From Lathyrus oleraceus (Eukaryota > Streptophyta > Magnoliopsida > Fabales > Fabaceae): DNA of 64,000 nt. The notes under the pieces were generated by a model that worked only from the letters and a program-made list of their open reading frames with translations, was not told the origin of the DNA and did no database searches. A program made the translations under genes and the position numbers. How positions within the stretch are numbered: position 1 is the stretch's first letter; every line of letters begins with the position of its first letter. Location: contig NC_066583.1 in assembly GCF_024323335.1 (NCBI RefSeq), positions 271,494,916-271,558,915 on the forward strand. Reading direction: 5' to 3'. Shown here piece by piece: positions 25,021-35,000 of the stretch.

Positions 25021-25896
25021 GGAATCATTGCTCGCGCTCGTAGAACTGTACCTTTGCACTCAACCCGACCTCACAGATATTACACCAGACGCAATACGCC
25101 CAGACTCATGGAACTTCCCAGTGCAGATATTCTCGAGCTGAAAGAGAAGATGGGAGAGCTGATTCATGTCATGCAAGAGTTCGCCTTGGGGCAGAAAGTA
25201 ATTGCCGAAAAGGTGGGGAAGATTGAAGACTGGCTGAAGATGGGGAACATGCAAGGAAACGCTTCGTCATCTGGACCGAAGAAATCTTTTGGTAATGACC
25301 AGCACAAGGATGAGGGTGAATCGAGTGCTGTGTACGCCCAGAGAGGGCACGGTAGGGGTCGTTACTACCAGCACACCGCTGCGGTAACTATTCCTGCTGA
25401 CAATCGGCCTGCACAACAGCAACAACAGCGTCAGCCATTTCAGCAGAGGTCTCAGAGGGCAGGACATCCAGTCAGGAGGAGGATGAGTGATCGGCATTTT
25501 GACAGGCCGCCTGTGACATACTCTGTCCTATTGAAAAAGCTGAAAGATATGGGGCTGGTACAGTTGAGGACTTTGGCACCTATGGGACCTGATCAAAGGC
25601 CAGCCAATTTTGATGAAAATGTCAAATGTGAATTCCATTCGGGTGCTCCCGGGCACAGTGTAGAGGACTGCAAAGCTTTTAAGCACGTAGTCCAAGACCT
25701 GGTGGATTCCAAGGCCCTCAATTTTACATTGTCATTGAATGCTGATGCCAATCCCATGCCGGCGCATGGACAGGCGATGGTGAGTGCAGTTGCTGAAGAT
25801 TCAGATCACGCCTGTGCAATGGGTGAAAGGACTGTCAGTGACTGCGAGTTTGATCAATGGATAAAATCGTGCGTACCAGGAAGCTGGAAGGCTTAA
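25021..25896 (+). pseudogene. Ogre gag fragment (C-terminal part)
   Basis: An open frame of about 290 codons with no start codon of its own: it is open from the splice-like site at 25021 through HSTRPHRYYTRRNTPRLMEL. It then has a short coiled-coil stretch (ELKEKMGELIHVMQEFALGQ), a Gln-rich basic linker, VTYSVLLKKLKDMGLVQLR, and the Ogre-type zinc knuckle CEFHSGAPGHSVEDC (25627-25671), followed by FKHVVQDLVDSKAL. It ends at TAA 25894-25896. The capsid core normally in the middle of Ogre Gag is absent. The knuckle could still bind RNA, so a short Gag-like protein is conceivable, but without a start codon this is unlikely. Confidence 0.85.
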
Positions 25897-26339
25897 CAGA
25901 TCGGCATCGTCACTCGTCCGGAAGAGTAATGATTTCTTGTTTTCAGTTTATTTGCATGAAAGCCATACGTGTTGCCCGACTCGTAATGGTCCATTGTAAG
26001 GGCCACCTCATGTTTAAATTTGCATTTTCTGCATCATTAATAAATGGATGTTTTTCAGTCAAAAAGCGGTATTCCCTGTTTTTCATTTATTTTTACAGTT
26101 TAAAAACAAATAAAAATGGCAATGTTTATTTTCATTTTTTCTTTTTGATTTGTCTCGTCCCAACTTCAAAAATAATTCTCCGGATCTCGTTGATAACAAT
26201 TTGGTTACCCCTCATATGACTTCGACAATCCGAGCAATCAGGCTGAAGAAGAAGGCGAAGAAGATTGTGATCTGCTGGGAGATTAGCCAGGTTGTTGAAA
26301 CAAGAGGAGAAGGTGATTCAGCCGCATGAAGAGCGGATT
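25897..26339 (+). other. Ogre internal non-coding stretch (pro-RT intron-like)
   Basis: AT-rich and without a reading frame of note. Ogre elements have a spliced intron between protease and RT. The position, and pyrimidine-rich ...TTTTTCAG words near 26050-26060, fit a remnant of it; no exact splice pair is claimed. Confidence 0.4.
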
Positions 26340-26762
26340 TAGATTGTTATTCTAAGCACCGAGGTCAGAAAGGAAGTGAAAATGAGGCCGCTTCAGAGGC
26401 AAGTCGAGAGCAGAATGGTAGCCTTGTTGAAGGAGTATGTGGATACTTTCGCCTGGTCATGTCAGAATATGCCAGGGTTGAACACCGATGTCGTTGTACA
26501 CAAGCTACCATGGAGAGAAGACTGTCCTCTAGAGGAGCAGAACGCCGGTGCTACTTAGCAGAGAGCCATGGTGACTTTGTTTCATGACATGATTCGTCAT
26601 GAAATTGAATGTTATGCTATGACATGATAGCAAAGTCCCAAACAGGAGTGGGGCATCTGGTGGAGATAATTCAGACTGAGGTTGAATTCAGATAAGTGCA
26701 CTATCAGAGTGCGGGCCGGTAAGCTGCTGGGGTTCATTATAAGGGAGGAATCGAGGTTCATC

Positions 26763-26793
<31 letters not shown>

Positions 26794-27580
26794 CAATAAG
26801 AGAAATGCCTGAACCGAGAAAAAACAGAAAAAGAGGTTTGTGGTTTCTTAGATAAATTGAACTACCTGTCATGGTTCACATCTCATCTAAACAGCCACGT
26901 GTGAACCTATATTCAAGCTGAAAAGAAAAATCAAACGGTCAGGTGAAGTAAGGATTGCCAAGGGGCATTGAAAGAATAAAAGAATATTTGCAGGAGCCTC
27001 CGACTCTGATGCCTCCTATGGAAAGAGACTGTTAATCTGTACTTGACAGCCTTCGAGGGGTCTACGAGGTGTATTGGGTCAGCATGACGCGTCTTGTCGA
27101 AAAGAGCATGCAATTTACCTAAGCAAAAAGTTTGTCGACTGTGAAACAATACATTCACTGTTCGAGAAAACTTGCTGTACTTTGGCATAGGCTGCTCGCC
27201 GACTGAGACAGTATATGCTGATTCATGCCACTTTGTGGATTTCCGAGATGGATCCGATCGAGTATGTGTTTGAGAAGCCAGCATCGACCGGACAGGTTGC
27301 GGGAAAGCAAAAGAATGTTGACTAATGTGTGATCCGCTCAGAAAGCAATCAAGGGGTGTATTGTCTGATTACATCTCTCTGCAACCCGTTGAGGTTATCA
27401 ACCGATGAAGTTTGAGTTCCCTGATGAGGACATCTCGAGGTACTCAAATCGAAAGATTGAGAGTAACCGATCCCGGAGGAGGGGCCTGACCCCAAATCCG
27501 AACGGATTCTGATGTCTGATGGGGAGGTTAAGGTGAATAAGATTTTGTTGCCCGGATAACGTTTGAATACACCAACGACG
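26340..27580 (+). pseudogene. Ogre reverse transcriptase and RNase H remnants, heavily deleted
   Basis: Fragments in Ogre order. The RT N-terminus (LLKEYVDTFAWSCQNMPGLN, then VVHKLPWREDCP) is at 26376-26560. A later RT piece reads RVRAGKLLGFI near 26710-26750 and runs into 29 A residues at 26765-26793. After that, in shifting frames, come IREMPEP, TATCEPIFKL, VLGQHDAS, KEHAIYLSKKFVD and EYVFEKPASTGQVA of the RT connection and RNase H (26800-27310), and GYQPMKFEFPDEDI near 27400. The catalytic YxDD block is missing altogether. Non-functional; the break pattern is a mixture of deletions, frameshifts and stops. Confidence 0.82.
26765..26793 (+). repeat. A29 homopolymer inside the RT remnant
   Basis: Twenty-nine A residues follow ...GAATCGAGGTTCATCCT, where the RT protein reads IEVHP followed by Lys codons in intact relatives. 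It may have expanded from an AAA-rich codon run. Confidence 0.9.
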
Positions 27581-27586
27581 GTGTGA

Positions 27587-28075
27587 TTGAGTAGGAAACT
27601 GGTATCCTGGGTATTGATCTTCGGTGTGTCTACTGGGGCAACTCCTCTCTCGTTGGTATATGGAATGGAGGCGGTATTACCGGTTGAGGTTCAGATTCCC
27701 TCGTTGAGAGTCCTGATGGACGTGAAGTTGCAAGAGGCTGAATGGGTGAGGACCCGGTACGAAGAGTTAAGCCTACTCGAAGAAAAGAGGCTAGCAGCCA
27801 TCTGTCATGGGCAGCTGTACCAGCAACGGATGAAGCGTGCTTTTGACAAGAAGGTACGACCTCGGGTATATCACGTAGATGATATGGTGCTGAAAAGGAT
27901 CCTTCCTCCTCAAAACGATCGAAGGGGCAAACGGACACTCAGTCATGAATCCCCAGCATGGTCAAGAAGGTTTTCTCTGGTGGAGCCTTGTTGCTGATGA
28001 CCATGGATGGCGAAGATTTTCCATCCCCTGTGAATGCGGACGCAGTTAAAAAAATACTTCGTGTAAAGAGACCCG
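27587..28075 (+). pseudogene. Ogre integrase C-terminal fragment
   Basis: The first frame (27587-27997) reads GATPLSLVYGMEAVLPVEV, a typical end of the integrase core, then LLEEKRLAAICHGQLYQQRM, FDKKVRPRVYHVDD and LKRILPPQNDRRGK. After a frame slip near 27945 it continues (27958 on) as VKKVFSGGALLLMTMDGEDF and PVNADAVKK, the usual Ogre integrase tail. The zinc finger and the DDE catalytic residues are absent, so it cannot integrate DNA. Confidence 0.88.
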
Positions 28076-28097
28076 CTGGACGAAAAGAAGAAAATAG

Positions 28098-28275
28098 TCC
28101 AGGCAAAAATGGGCATCCCGGCGAACCAAAAACAGAAAGAAAGGTTCGGGCAAAAATTAGGGATAAAAATAAAAAATGTACACCCGGCAAGTCGAAAACC
28201 TGAGAAGGGCGGCTTGGGCAAAAAGGGGCATCCCGGTGGACTGAAAACCCGAAAGGGCGGTCCAGGCAAAAAAGG
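28098..28275 (+). repeat. Degenerate tandem repeat after integrase (about 55-60-bp unit)
   Basis: Units share GGCAAAAANGGGCATCCCGG and a GAAAACC-GAAAGGGCGG part, seen near 28100, 28160, 28215 and 28265. It lies in the 3' untranslated zone that in Ogre elements is rich in short tandem repeats. Confidence 0.65.
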
Positions 28276-29278
28276 GATTGAAACGAATAACTGCGTCTTG
28301 CATGATCGTTTGCGCTTTGGTTAAAGCATCATGGATAATACCTGGTAGGGATCGGTTGGAATCGTCTTGTTCAGAAGGCAGAAAGCAAGGGGAGTCTGAG
28401 GACATATGGGGTGTAACCGAGTTGGAACCCGACGAGATCACGGGTTTCACACTGCCATTAGGATAGATTTTTCCTTTTGCGCAATTACCTCTTTTCAGGA
28501 ATTGCTTCCTTTTGTATTGCTCCTTTGAGCCACACTTTTCCAATCAATAAAATGCATATTCAGTCAAATGATTTTGTTTTTGTCTTTCATTACCGCTTTG
28601 ATTGCAAGAACATCCGATTATTTTGATAAAGAATCTTGCATTTTAAGACATACAGGTTCCTTCCAATGCATGTTTATAAGATTGAAAGCTGGAGATCTTA
28701 TTTGGAAGGTTGAATGACCCAAGTGTTGAAATCTGGACACGCCTGGGGCACGGTTTTATCTAACGATCGGTTTTGCAGGAACTGTTGGATATTTTCCCTC
28801 ACTTGCAGGTTATGATGTGGAAGCATTGACAAAGCAAATCCCCAGAGAGTGCGCTCAGGGACGAATGAATGAAGGAATGACGAAGACGTCGAGACGTCCG
28901 ACGACCTTTGGAATTAATCAAGAAGACTCTTCAAAGTCGAAAGATTGAAAAGTATGTATAAATTCCGGGAGTACGTCTCTCGTCGAGCTCGGAGCGGTTT
29001 GGAATACAAGATGATGGAGCAGAGAAGGTCCAGACGAGTCTGGGAATTCTCAAAAGAGGAAAGCTGATACGAGTATTGGAGGTAGATGCCGTGGTTCGAC
29101 GAGTCGACGGGTGTTCTGTGCCAATTATTCTCGTTTCCCAGCTAAGTCCCCAAGCAGAGTTATAGGACTAGCTCCCCAGCAGATTCAAGGTCTGTGGACC
29201 TCTCCAGCCGAGTCAAGATGGTTATACCGGGCAGGTTTACAATGGTGTTTCCTCAGCAGCCAGGCCAGAAGGTTGCTA
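28276..29278 (+). other. Ogre 3' internal region, no gene seen
   Basis: No transposon domain or credible gene was recognised. One AATAAA-like word (28546) follows TTTGAGCCACACTTTTCC. It passes into a zone rich in CCCCAGCAG words at about 29150. Confidence 0.5.
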
Positions 29279-29410
29279 TTCCCCGAGTGGAGCGGGTTCA
29301 AAGAAATATATCTCCAGCAGTTCCCCGAGTGGAGCGGGTCTTTTTCAAAGAAATATATCTCCAGCAGTTCCCCGAGTGGAGCGGGTTTCAATGAAATATA
29401 TCTCCAGCAG
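29279..29410 (+). repeat. Three tandem units of 42-47 bp
   Basis: Units at 29279-29320, 29321-29367 and 29368-29410 each read TTCCCCGAGTGGAGCGGGT, then AAATATATCTCCAGCAG. They differ by small insertions after the GGGT. Single CCCCAGCAG words continue to about 29880. Confidence 0.88.
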
Positions 29411-30067
29411 TGTTCATCCTACCAGTGGATTGAACAAGTTCCCGTAGCGGACGAATTTTTGCATCTCCAGCTGAGCTGATTCTACCTATGGATTGCATGG
29501 TTTGTCCCCAGCGGAGTAGCATGCGTTTCCCTAGCAGGGTCAGGAGAGTTGCCCAGCAGGTGATAGAGTGATGCATCCCCAGATGAGTCTGGAGGTTGCT
29601 ATTTCCCCAGCAGAGTATCTGTGAGCATTTCCCCAGTGAAGTCAGCAGGTATCTGTGAGGGTTTTCCCGAAGCGGAGTCCGGATTGATATCCCCAGCAGG
29701 TCAAAGACTGTTGTATCCCCACAGAGTGTTGGTGGTTCCTATCCCCAGTAGTTTCCCGAGTGGATTGGGTGCAACGAAGGTTCTTCCTCAGCAAGGGTTG
29801 CCTTTTTCCAGCAGCAGTGCTATTCCCCAGCAGGGTGGAGTTAGAGCAATGGCGAGTTCCTCAGCAGAGTGTCTCGTGCTCCTCAGAAGAGTCCCTTGAG
29901 GGGGATATTTTTTATGCATTCATCATGTAAATAAGCATAGCATATTGCATGGAAAAAATAAATCGCGTAGCATTTCCATAATTATGGAGCATTACGCAGA
30001 AAAAGATCATGCATCATTGTTGCAAGCATAGAGCTAGTCTCAAGCCGTGGTTACCGTTTGAGAGGTG

Positions 30068-30220
30068 GTTGTGCCAGAAAGCGAAGATGTTACTCTGTGG
30101 AGTTTAGCATCATGACGTCAGATCAGCAATGTTCCCCAGTAGTGCGATATTGGAGGAAATGTTTCCGTCGGACAGAGATGGAAATAACATCAAAGGACGT
30201 TACGCGATCAGCGCGATTCA
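30068..30220 (+). repeat. Direct duplication, left copy (about 150 bp)
   Basis: Contains ATGACGTCAGATCAGCA and GGAGGAAATGTTTCCGTCGG. It matches 30818-30956 with a few substitutions; the two copies flank the 24-bp array. Confidence 0.85.
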
Positions 30221-30424
30221 AGCCGTGGTTACCGCTTGGGATTTGGTTTTGCCGGATAGTGAAGACGATACTCCGAGGAGTTCAGCATTGTGAGTTTGGA
30301 ACAACAGTATTTCCCAGTCATCAGTAAGTGTCTGGTCGAGCTTTCTTTGGTGTCAGTAAACATCATCATTCGATGTCCAGTAAACGTCGAGTTATTTCCC
30401 AGTCATTGTTTAATGTCTGGTCGG

Positions 30425-30780
30425 TCCTTGTTTGATGTCCTGTCAATATCATTGTTTGATGTCCTGTCAACATCATTGTTTGATGTCCTGTCAACATCAT
30501 TGTTTGATGTCCTGTCAACATCCTTGTTTGATGTCCTGGCAACATCCTTGTTTGATGTCCTGTCAACATCCTTGTTTGATGTCCTGTCAACATCCTTGTT
30601 TGATGTCCTGTCAACATCCTTGTTTGATGTCCTGTCAACATCCTTGTTTGATGTCCTGTCAACATCCTTGTTTGATGTCCTGTCAACATCATTGTTTGAT
30701 GTCCTGTCAACATCATTGTTCGATGTCCTGTCAACATCATTGTTCGATGTCCTGTCAACATCATTGTTCGATGTCCAGTA
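30425..30780 (+). repeat. 24-bp minisatellite, about 15 units
   Basis: Tandem units of TTTGATGTCCTGTCAACATC plus four bases, nearly identical, with the variable site ATTG or CTTG. On the plus strand it reads as SLFDVLST repeated 14 times plus a partial unit. Because 24 is a multiple of three and the unit lacks stops, several frames on both strands stay open; this is not evidence for a protein. GATGTCCAGTAAACGTCGAG occurs on both sides (30372 and 30770). Confidence 0.93.
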
Positions 30781-30817
30781 AACGTCGAGTTTTCTCCCAG
30801 TCATCAGTCAGTATCTG

Positions 30818-30956
30818 GTTGAAAGTGTTACTCTGAGGAGTGTGGTACCATGACGTCAGATCAGCAGTGTTCCCCAGTAGTGCGATATTGGAGGAAATGT
30901 TTCCGTCGGATAGAGATGGAAATGATATCAGAAGACGTTACGCGATCAGCGCGATT
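30818..30956 (+). repeat. Direct duplication, right copy (about 140 bp)
   Basis: Partner of 30068-30220, following the 24-bp array. Ends at GCGATCAGCGCGATTC as the left copy does. Confidence 0.85.
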
Positions 30957-30958
30957 CC

Positions 30959-31620
30959 GGGGTTCAAATGGAGAAAAGGAGATGTTGCGACATTTTCTGG
31001 AGATCGGGGTTCAATCAGAGAAGAGTATATGCTGAGGCATTTTCCGGGGTTCAAATGGAGAAAAGGAGATACTGAGGTATTTTCTGGGGTTCAAATGAAG
31101 ATGGAGTTGAAGATTACATCCGGGATGAGGTCCTTAGGATCGTCTTCTGTTCATGTGTCACCTTAGGCTTTGGCGGATGCCAGTGGAGGTCGTTATAGGT
31201 GTCTTCTGAGGAAGAGATACACATGCTATCTTCCGTTGTGAAGGGTTACTCTCTGACATGTCGCCCTCAGAGTGGTTTGGTGTTAGTTCCGTCGTTGCCA
31301 GCGGAATTATCACGAGAGATTGGAGAAAAGGAGGTGCTGAGGCATTTTCTGGGGTTCAAATGGAGAAAAGGAAATGTGGATACATTTTCTGGAGACGGGG
31401 TTCAAATGGAGAAAAGGAAATGTGGATACATTTTCTGGAGACGGGGTTCAAATGGAGAAAAGGAAATGTGGATACATTTTCTGGAGAACGGGGTTCATTC
31501 TGGCGATCGAGAGTTATCGTCAGGCGACTGGGGTTCAAACTGGAGATCGGGGTTCATTATGTTGGCAAAAAGGAGTGCTGAGGCATTTTCTGGGGTTCAA
31601 ATGCAGAGGTCCGAGGATCG
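30959..31620 (+). repeat. 46-bp minisatellite with degenerate outer units
   Basis: Three near-perfect units start at 31351, 31397 and 31443 (GGGGTTCAAATGGAGAAAAG, then GAAATGTGGATACATTTTCT). Degenerate units start near 30959, 31006, 31047, 31087 and again near 31590. The GGGGTTCAA word continues into GGTTCAAGAAAAT units up to about 31730. Confidence 0.9.
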
Positions 31621-31983
31621 TTTGCACAGAGAAAATTTCGGGGTTCAAGAAAATAAGAAAAAGAAGCAGAGAAACGTTCGGGATTCAAGAAAATGAAAAA
31701 GAGATAAGAAAATTTCGGGGTCCAAGAAAAGCAGAGAAAAAAAGGGAGAGGATGATAATCCCGAGTGGATGTGTGGTGTTCAGACCATGGTTATCCCTGT
31801 GTTACCATTTATTTTGGTATCCAGGTCGACGTTTTTCGAGTTTGTTTCTTCGCCGCTGCTGACAGGCGCTGTTAATTATTCATCCCATCAGAGTGCAAAT
31901 TGTTCGTCTGTTCTTGGTATTCAATCACTCTTCATCCTGATCATCCGAAAGCCGAGGCTATTCGTATCGACAGGTTCACAGTG

Positions 31984-32000
31984 GATTGAATAGGGGCAGC
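31984..32000 (+). other. Ogre polypurine tract
   Basis: GATTGAATAGGGGCAGC lies immediately before the 3' LTR start. The AATAGGGGCAG core is the position where plus-strand DNA synthesis is primed. Confidence 0.65.
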
Positions 32001-35000
32001 TGTAACACCTCAAAATTTGCCCTCCTCTCTTGGGACTAGCATTAACATATTGCATATCATTTTAGGTCATTAGGCATTGCATGTTGCATATCATGTGGTT
32101 ACATTGTGCAAGCCATTCTCCCAAGTCTTGATCAGAAGATGAGGAAGTCAAGTGCAAGCCTAGGGTTTACTGACTGATCATTGGCCATCTGAGGATTGGG
32201 CTATGAATTAGGGTTTCATGATTCTCCAATGGATGTTGGTCTTCATCTTGATTACAATGATACATCATCATCATCATGGTTGGATGTCATCTGGAGATTG
32301 AAGAAGATTCCTTGAGATTAGGGTTTTGACCACTGGTCAACCCTAATCAGTTGCATTGGGCCAATCAGGGCATAATCAGGAGATGGGGTTTATGATGGTT
32401 ATGGGGTTCATTCTATGATTACATTGCGCTTATTGAGGCTAGGGTTTCACCCTTGAGCTATTTCAGTTGAAGATTGGAGCTCAATTTGATCTATGCATTG
32501 CCAAGTTCATCTATCAGATGAAAAAGTCAACTGTGGTCAACTGTACATGATCTGATGGATTTGGAGGAGGAAATGAGTTGGATACACTTCATTCATGTTG
32601 GAACAAGTGTTATTTGACATCTCAAGGCTTAAGAATGAAGAAAATCAAGTCAGAACAAAAACTGCCAAAAATAGAAAGTGACTTGTAATTGAAGTTTCCA
32701 AAAATGGAAAGTTTTGGACCTCAAGACCACGTGTCCAAGGAAGCTTCAAATGAAAATTTGTTCAACATGAAAGTTGTAGATCTTGTTCTCACCTTTCCAA
32801 AAAGTCCAAGAACTTGAAAATCCCATGTATGGTTGGAAAATTATGGCTCAGTGAAATTCAAAAATGACCCATAATCAGGAGGCCATAACTTCCACATGGT
32901 TTGTCCAAATGGCAAGTTCTTTATATGCACAAACTCCATTTGACATGTACTTTCATGGTGCATAATTGGATTTTCCCAAAAATGGCCAAGGCAAAAAGTC
33001 ACTTTTCAACTGGATAGCTGAATTGGACCAGGGGCAAAATGGTCCAACTTGTGAAATAATTGGAATTTTGAGGTGGGGATTTTTGCTACACCTCATAATT
33101 GGCATTTTAAACTTGTTGGAATCATCATTTCATGGCAAAGGCTTTTAATTTGAGAATTGGCTTGAAAAGTGAAATGGCTAAAATTGGACAAATGCAAACA
33201 CATAGTGAAATTGCAAATCACACAACCAATGAGAGTGAGACAAGTTTCTACAGCTCACACATGGCATTTGGAAGGTGTGTGAGCTGTCAAACAGGTGGCA
33301 TTGAGCTGTCCTATGAAATTCCACTTTTGCCCTCACTTTGAAAGTTAACCATTTCACTTAACAATTGCATTTTGGTTAATGACATGATTAAGCATGGTTT
33401 AGTGCAACATATATAAACTTAATCTCCTTCTAATCACAACTGAATTTCACATTTCCCAAAATTGGATCTCAAACTTTCCAAATTCTCTCAATTCTTCAAG
33501 AACACTCCAAAACCAAAACTCATCAAACTTCATCAATTTGCAATCAATCTTCGAAATTCTTGTTGCATCAATCTCCAATCATCATATGCTCCATCTGTTT
33601 TTGCATTTCAATATCCAAAACCGCGCGAAACTCAACTGTCCAAGCTTGCTCCATTAATGGTGAATCGAGATTTTGCGCACTAGAGGCTACTTCAATCAAA
33701 CCTGAGCGTTGAATTCAATTTCTTGGAGCTTATATTGCATCTGTTTGGAATCAAAACGAGCAAACTCATCACGATCCATCACTGCTACATCAAGGTACTC
33801 AAAATTCGAGTCTCACGATTTTGCCAATTATCATATGCGTTGTGTAGGCCATTGATCATAGGTTAACATGTAGCAATTGGTTTGTAAAATGATTGAGCGA
33901 GTTGAGAGAAATCGCGACTCGAAGCTTTGAATGAGAAACTTTAAGTTATCGATCCGGTTCATACGATTAGATTTAGGTTGATTAGGTTACATATTCGGAT
34001 TCTACGTTAGGAGACCTTTCCAACGGTTATTAATTTGCGAGTTTTGGTGGAAGTTTGAGCGAAACCGTTGCTGGCAGTAGGAAGCTCGTGCGTGAGGAAG
34101 AGAGTGAAAATTCTGGGAAAAAAGTGTGTTCAATCCAGTTTTTCGTTTGAATGTTCCAGTTTTGCTGTTTGCCGCGCCAAGTTGAAGTTATTTACAAAAC
34201 TGCCATTGGCAATTTTAATTAATTAACATAAAATTCTAAAAATTCATATTACCTTTAAAAATTCATAAAAAATCATAGAAAGTTCAGAAAAATATGAGAA
34301 TTTTTTCTTTGACTTCCTTGTTGACTGTAGATGATTTTTGACCTATTGGTCAAAGTTGTGCATGGCAAAAATATTGTTTGACCTAGACTTATTTCACATG
34401 TGCTCAAAATTGATACATTTTACCATTTGGTTCATGAAATGCTCATAGTGTTGAATAAATTCTTGAAAATTTTTGTGATAATTCTTGACTGATTGATGCT
34501 CATTTCCATGTAAATTTCATGAATTTTTGATACCTGGTCATTGAGCAGCAAATTATGGAACTTAGGTGTGACAATTTGTGTCACACCTCTTGATGTCAAC
34601 TTGCTGGATTTAATTGAGTGGTCTATACTTGTTAGAATGAAATGAAATTTTGCATGATGGTTAGTTAACATGTTAAGATGCTTTGTGAATTTTTGTGGAA
34701 TTTTTCATTGCATTTTCGAATTGATTGTGATTTTTCATTTCTGTTAACCAATTGTGCAAGCTCATATGATACATGTTGGTAGATTGATTGAGAAATGCTC
34801 ATGTGGTACTGTATGATCATGAAATTTGGCATGCTTATAATAGACACATGATGTGACATTCCTGTTTTGGTCTCATCCATTTCTTTTTTGTCTTCATTGA
34901 GTTATGAATTTTTGAAGTGGATGTATGCATTGATGTTGTGGTTTGAAGCATGAAATTGTGACTGTTTTTGTTGATTTTCATTGACATGGTTCTATTTGCC

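Noticed and set aside
28157..28543. A 128-codon minus-strand frame after integrase
   Set aside because: Antisense of a degenerate tandem repeat; no motif.
30425..30780. CRISPR-like look of a regular short repeat array
   Set aside because: Units abut with no unique spacers, and this is plant nuclear DNA.
30290..30836. Long open frames on both strands over the 24-bp array, encoding SLFDVLST repeats
   Set aside because: Any stop-free repeat whose length is a multiple of three opens several frames at once. There is no start context or family match.
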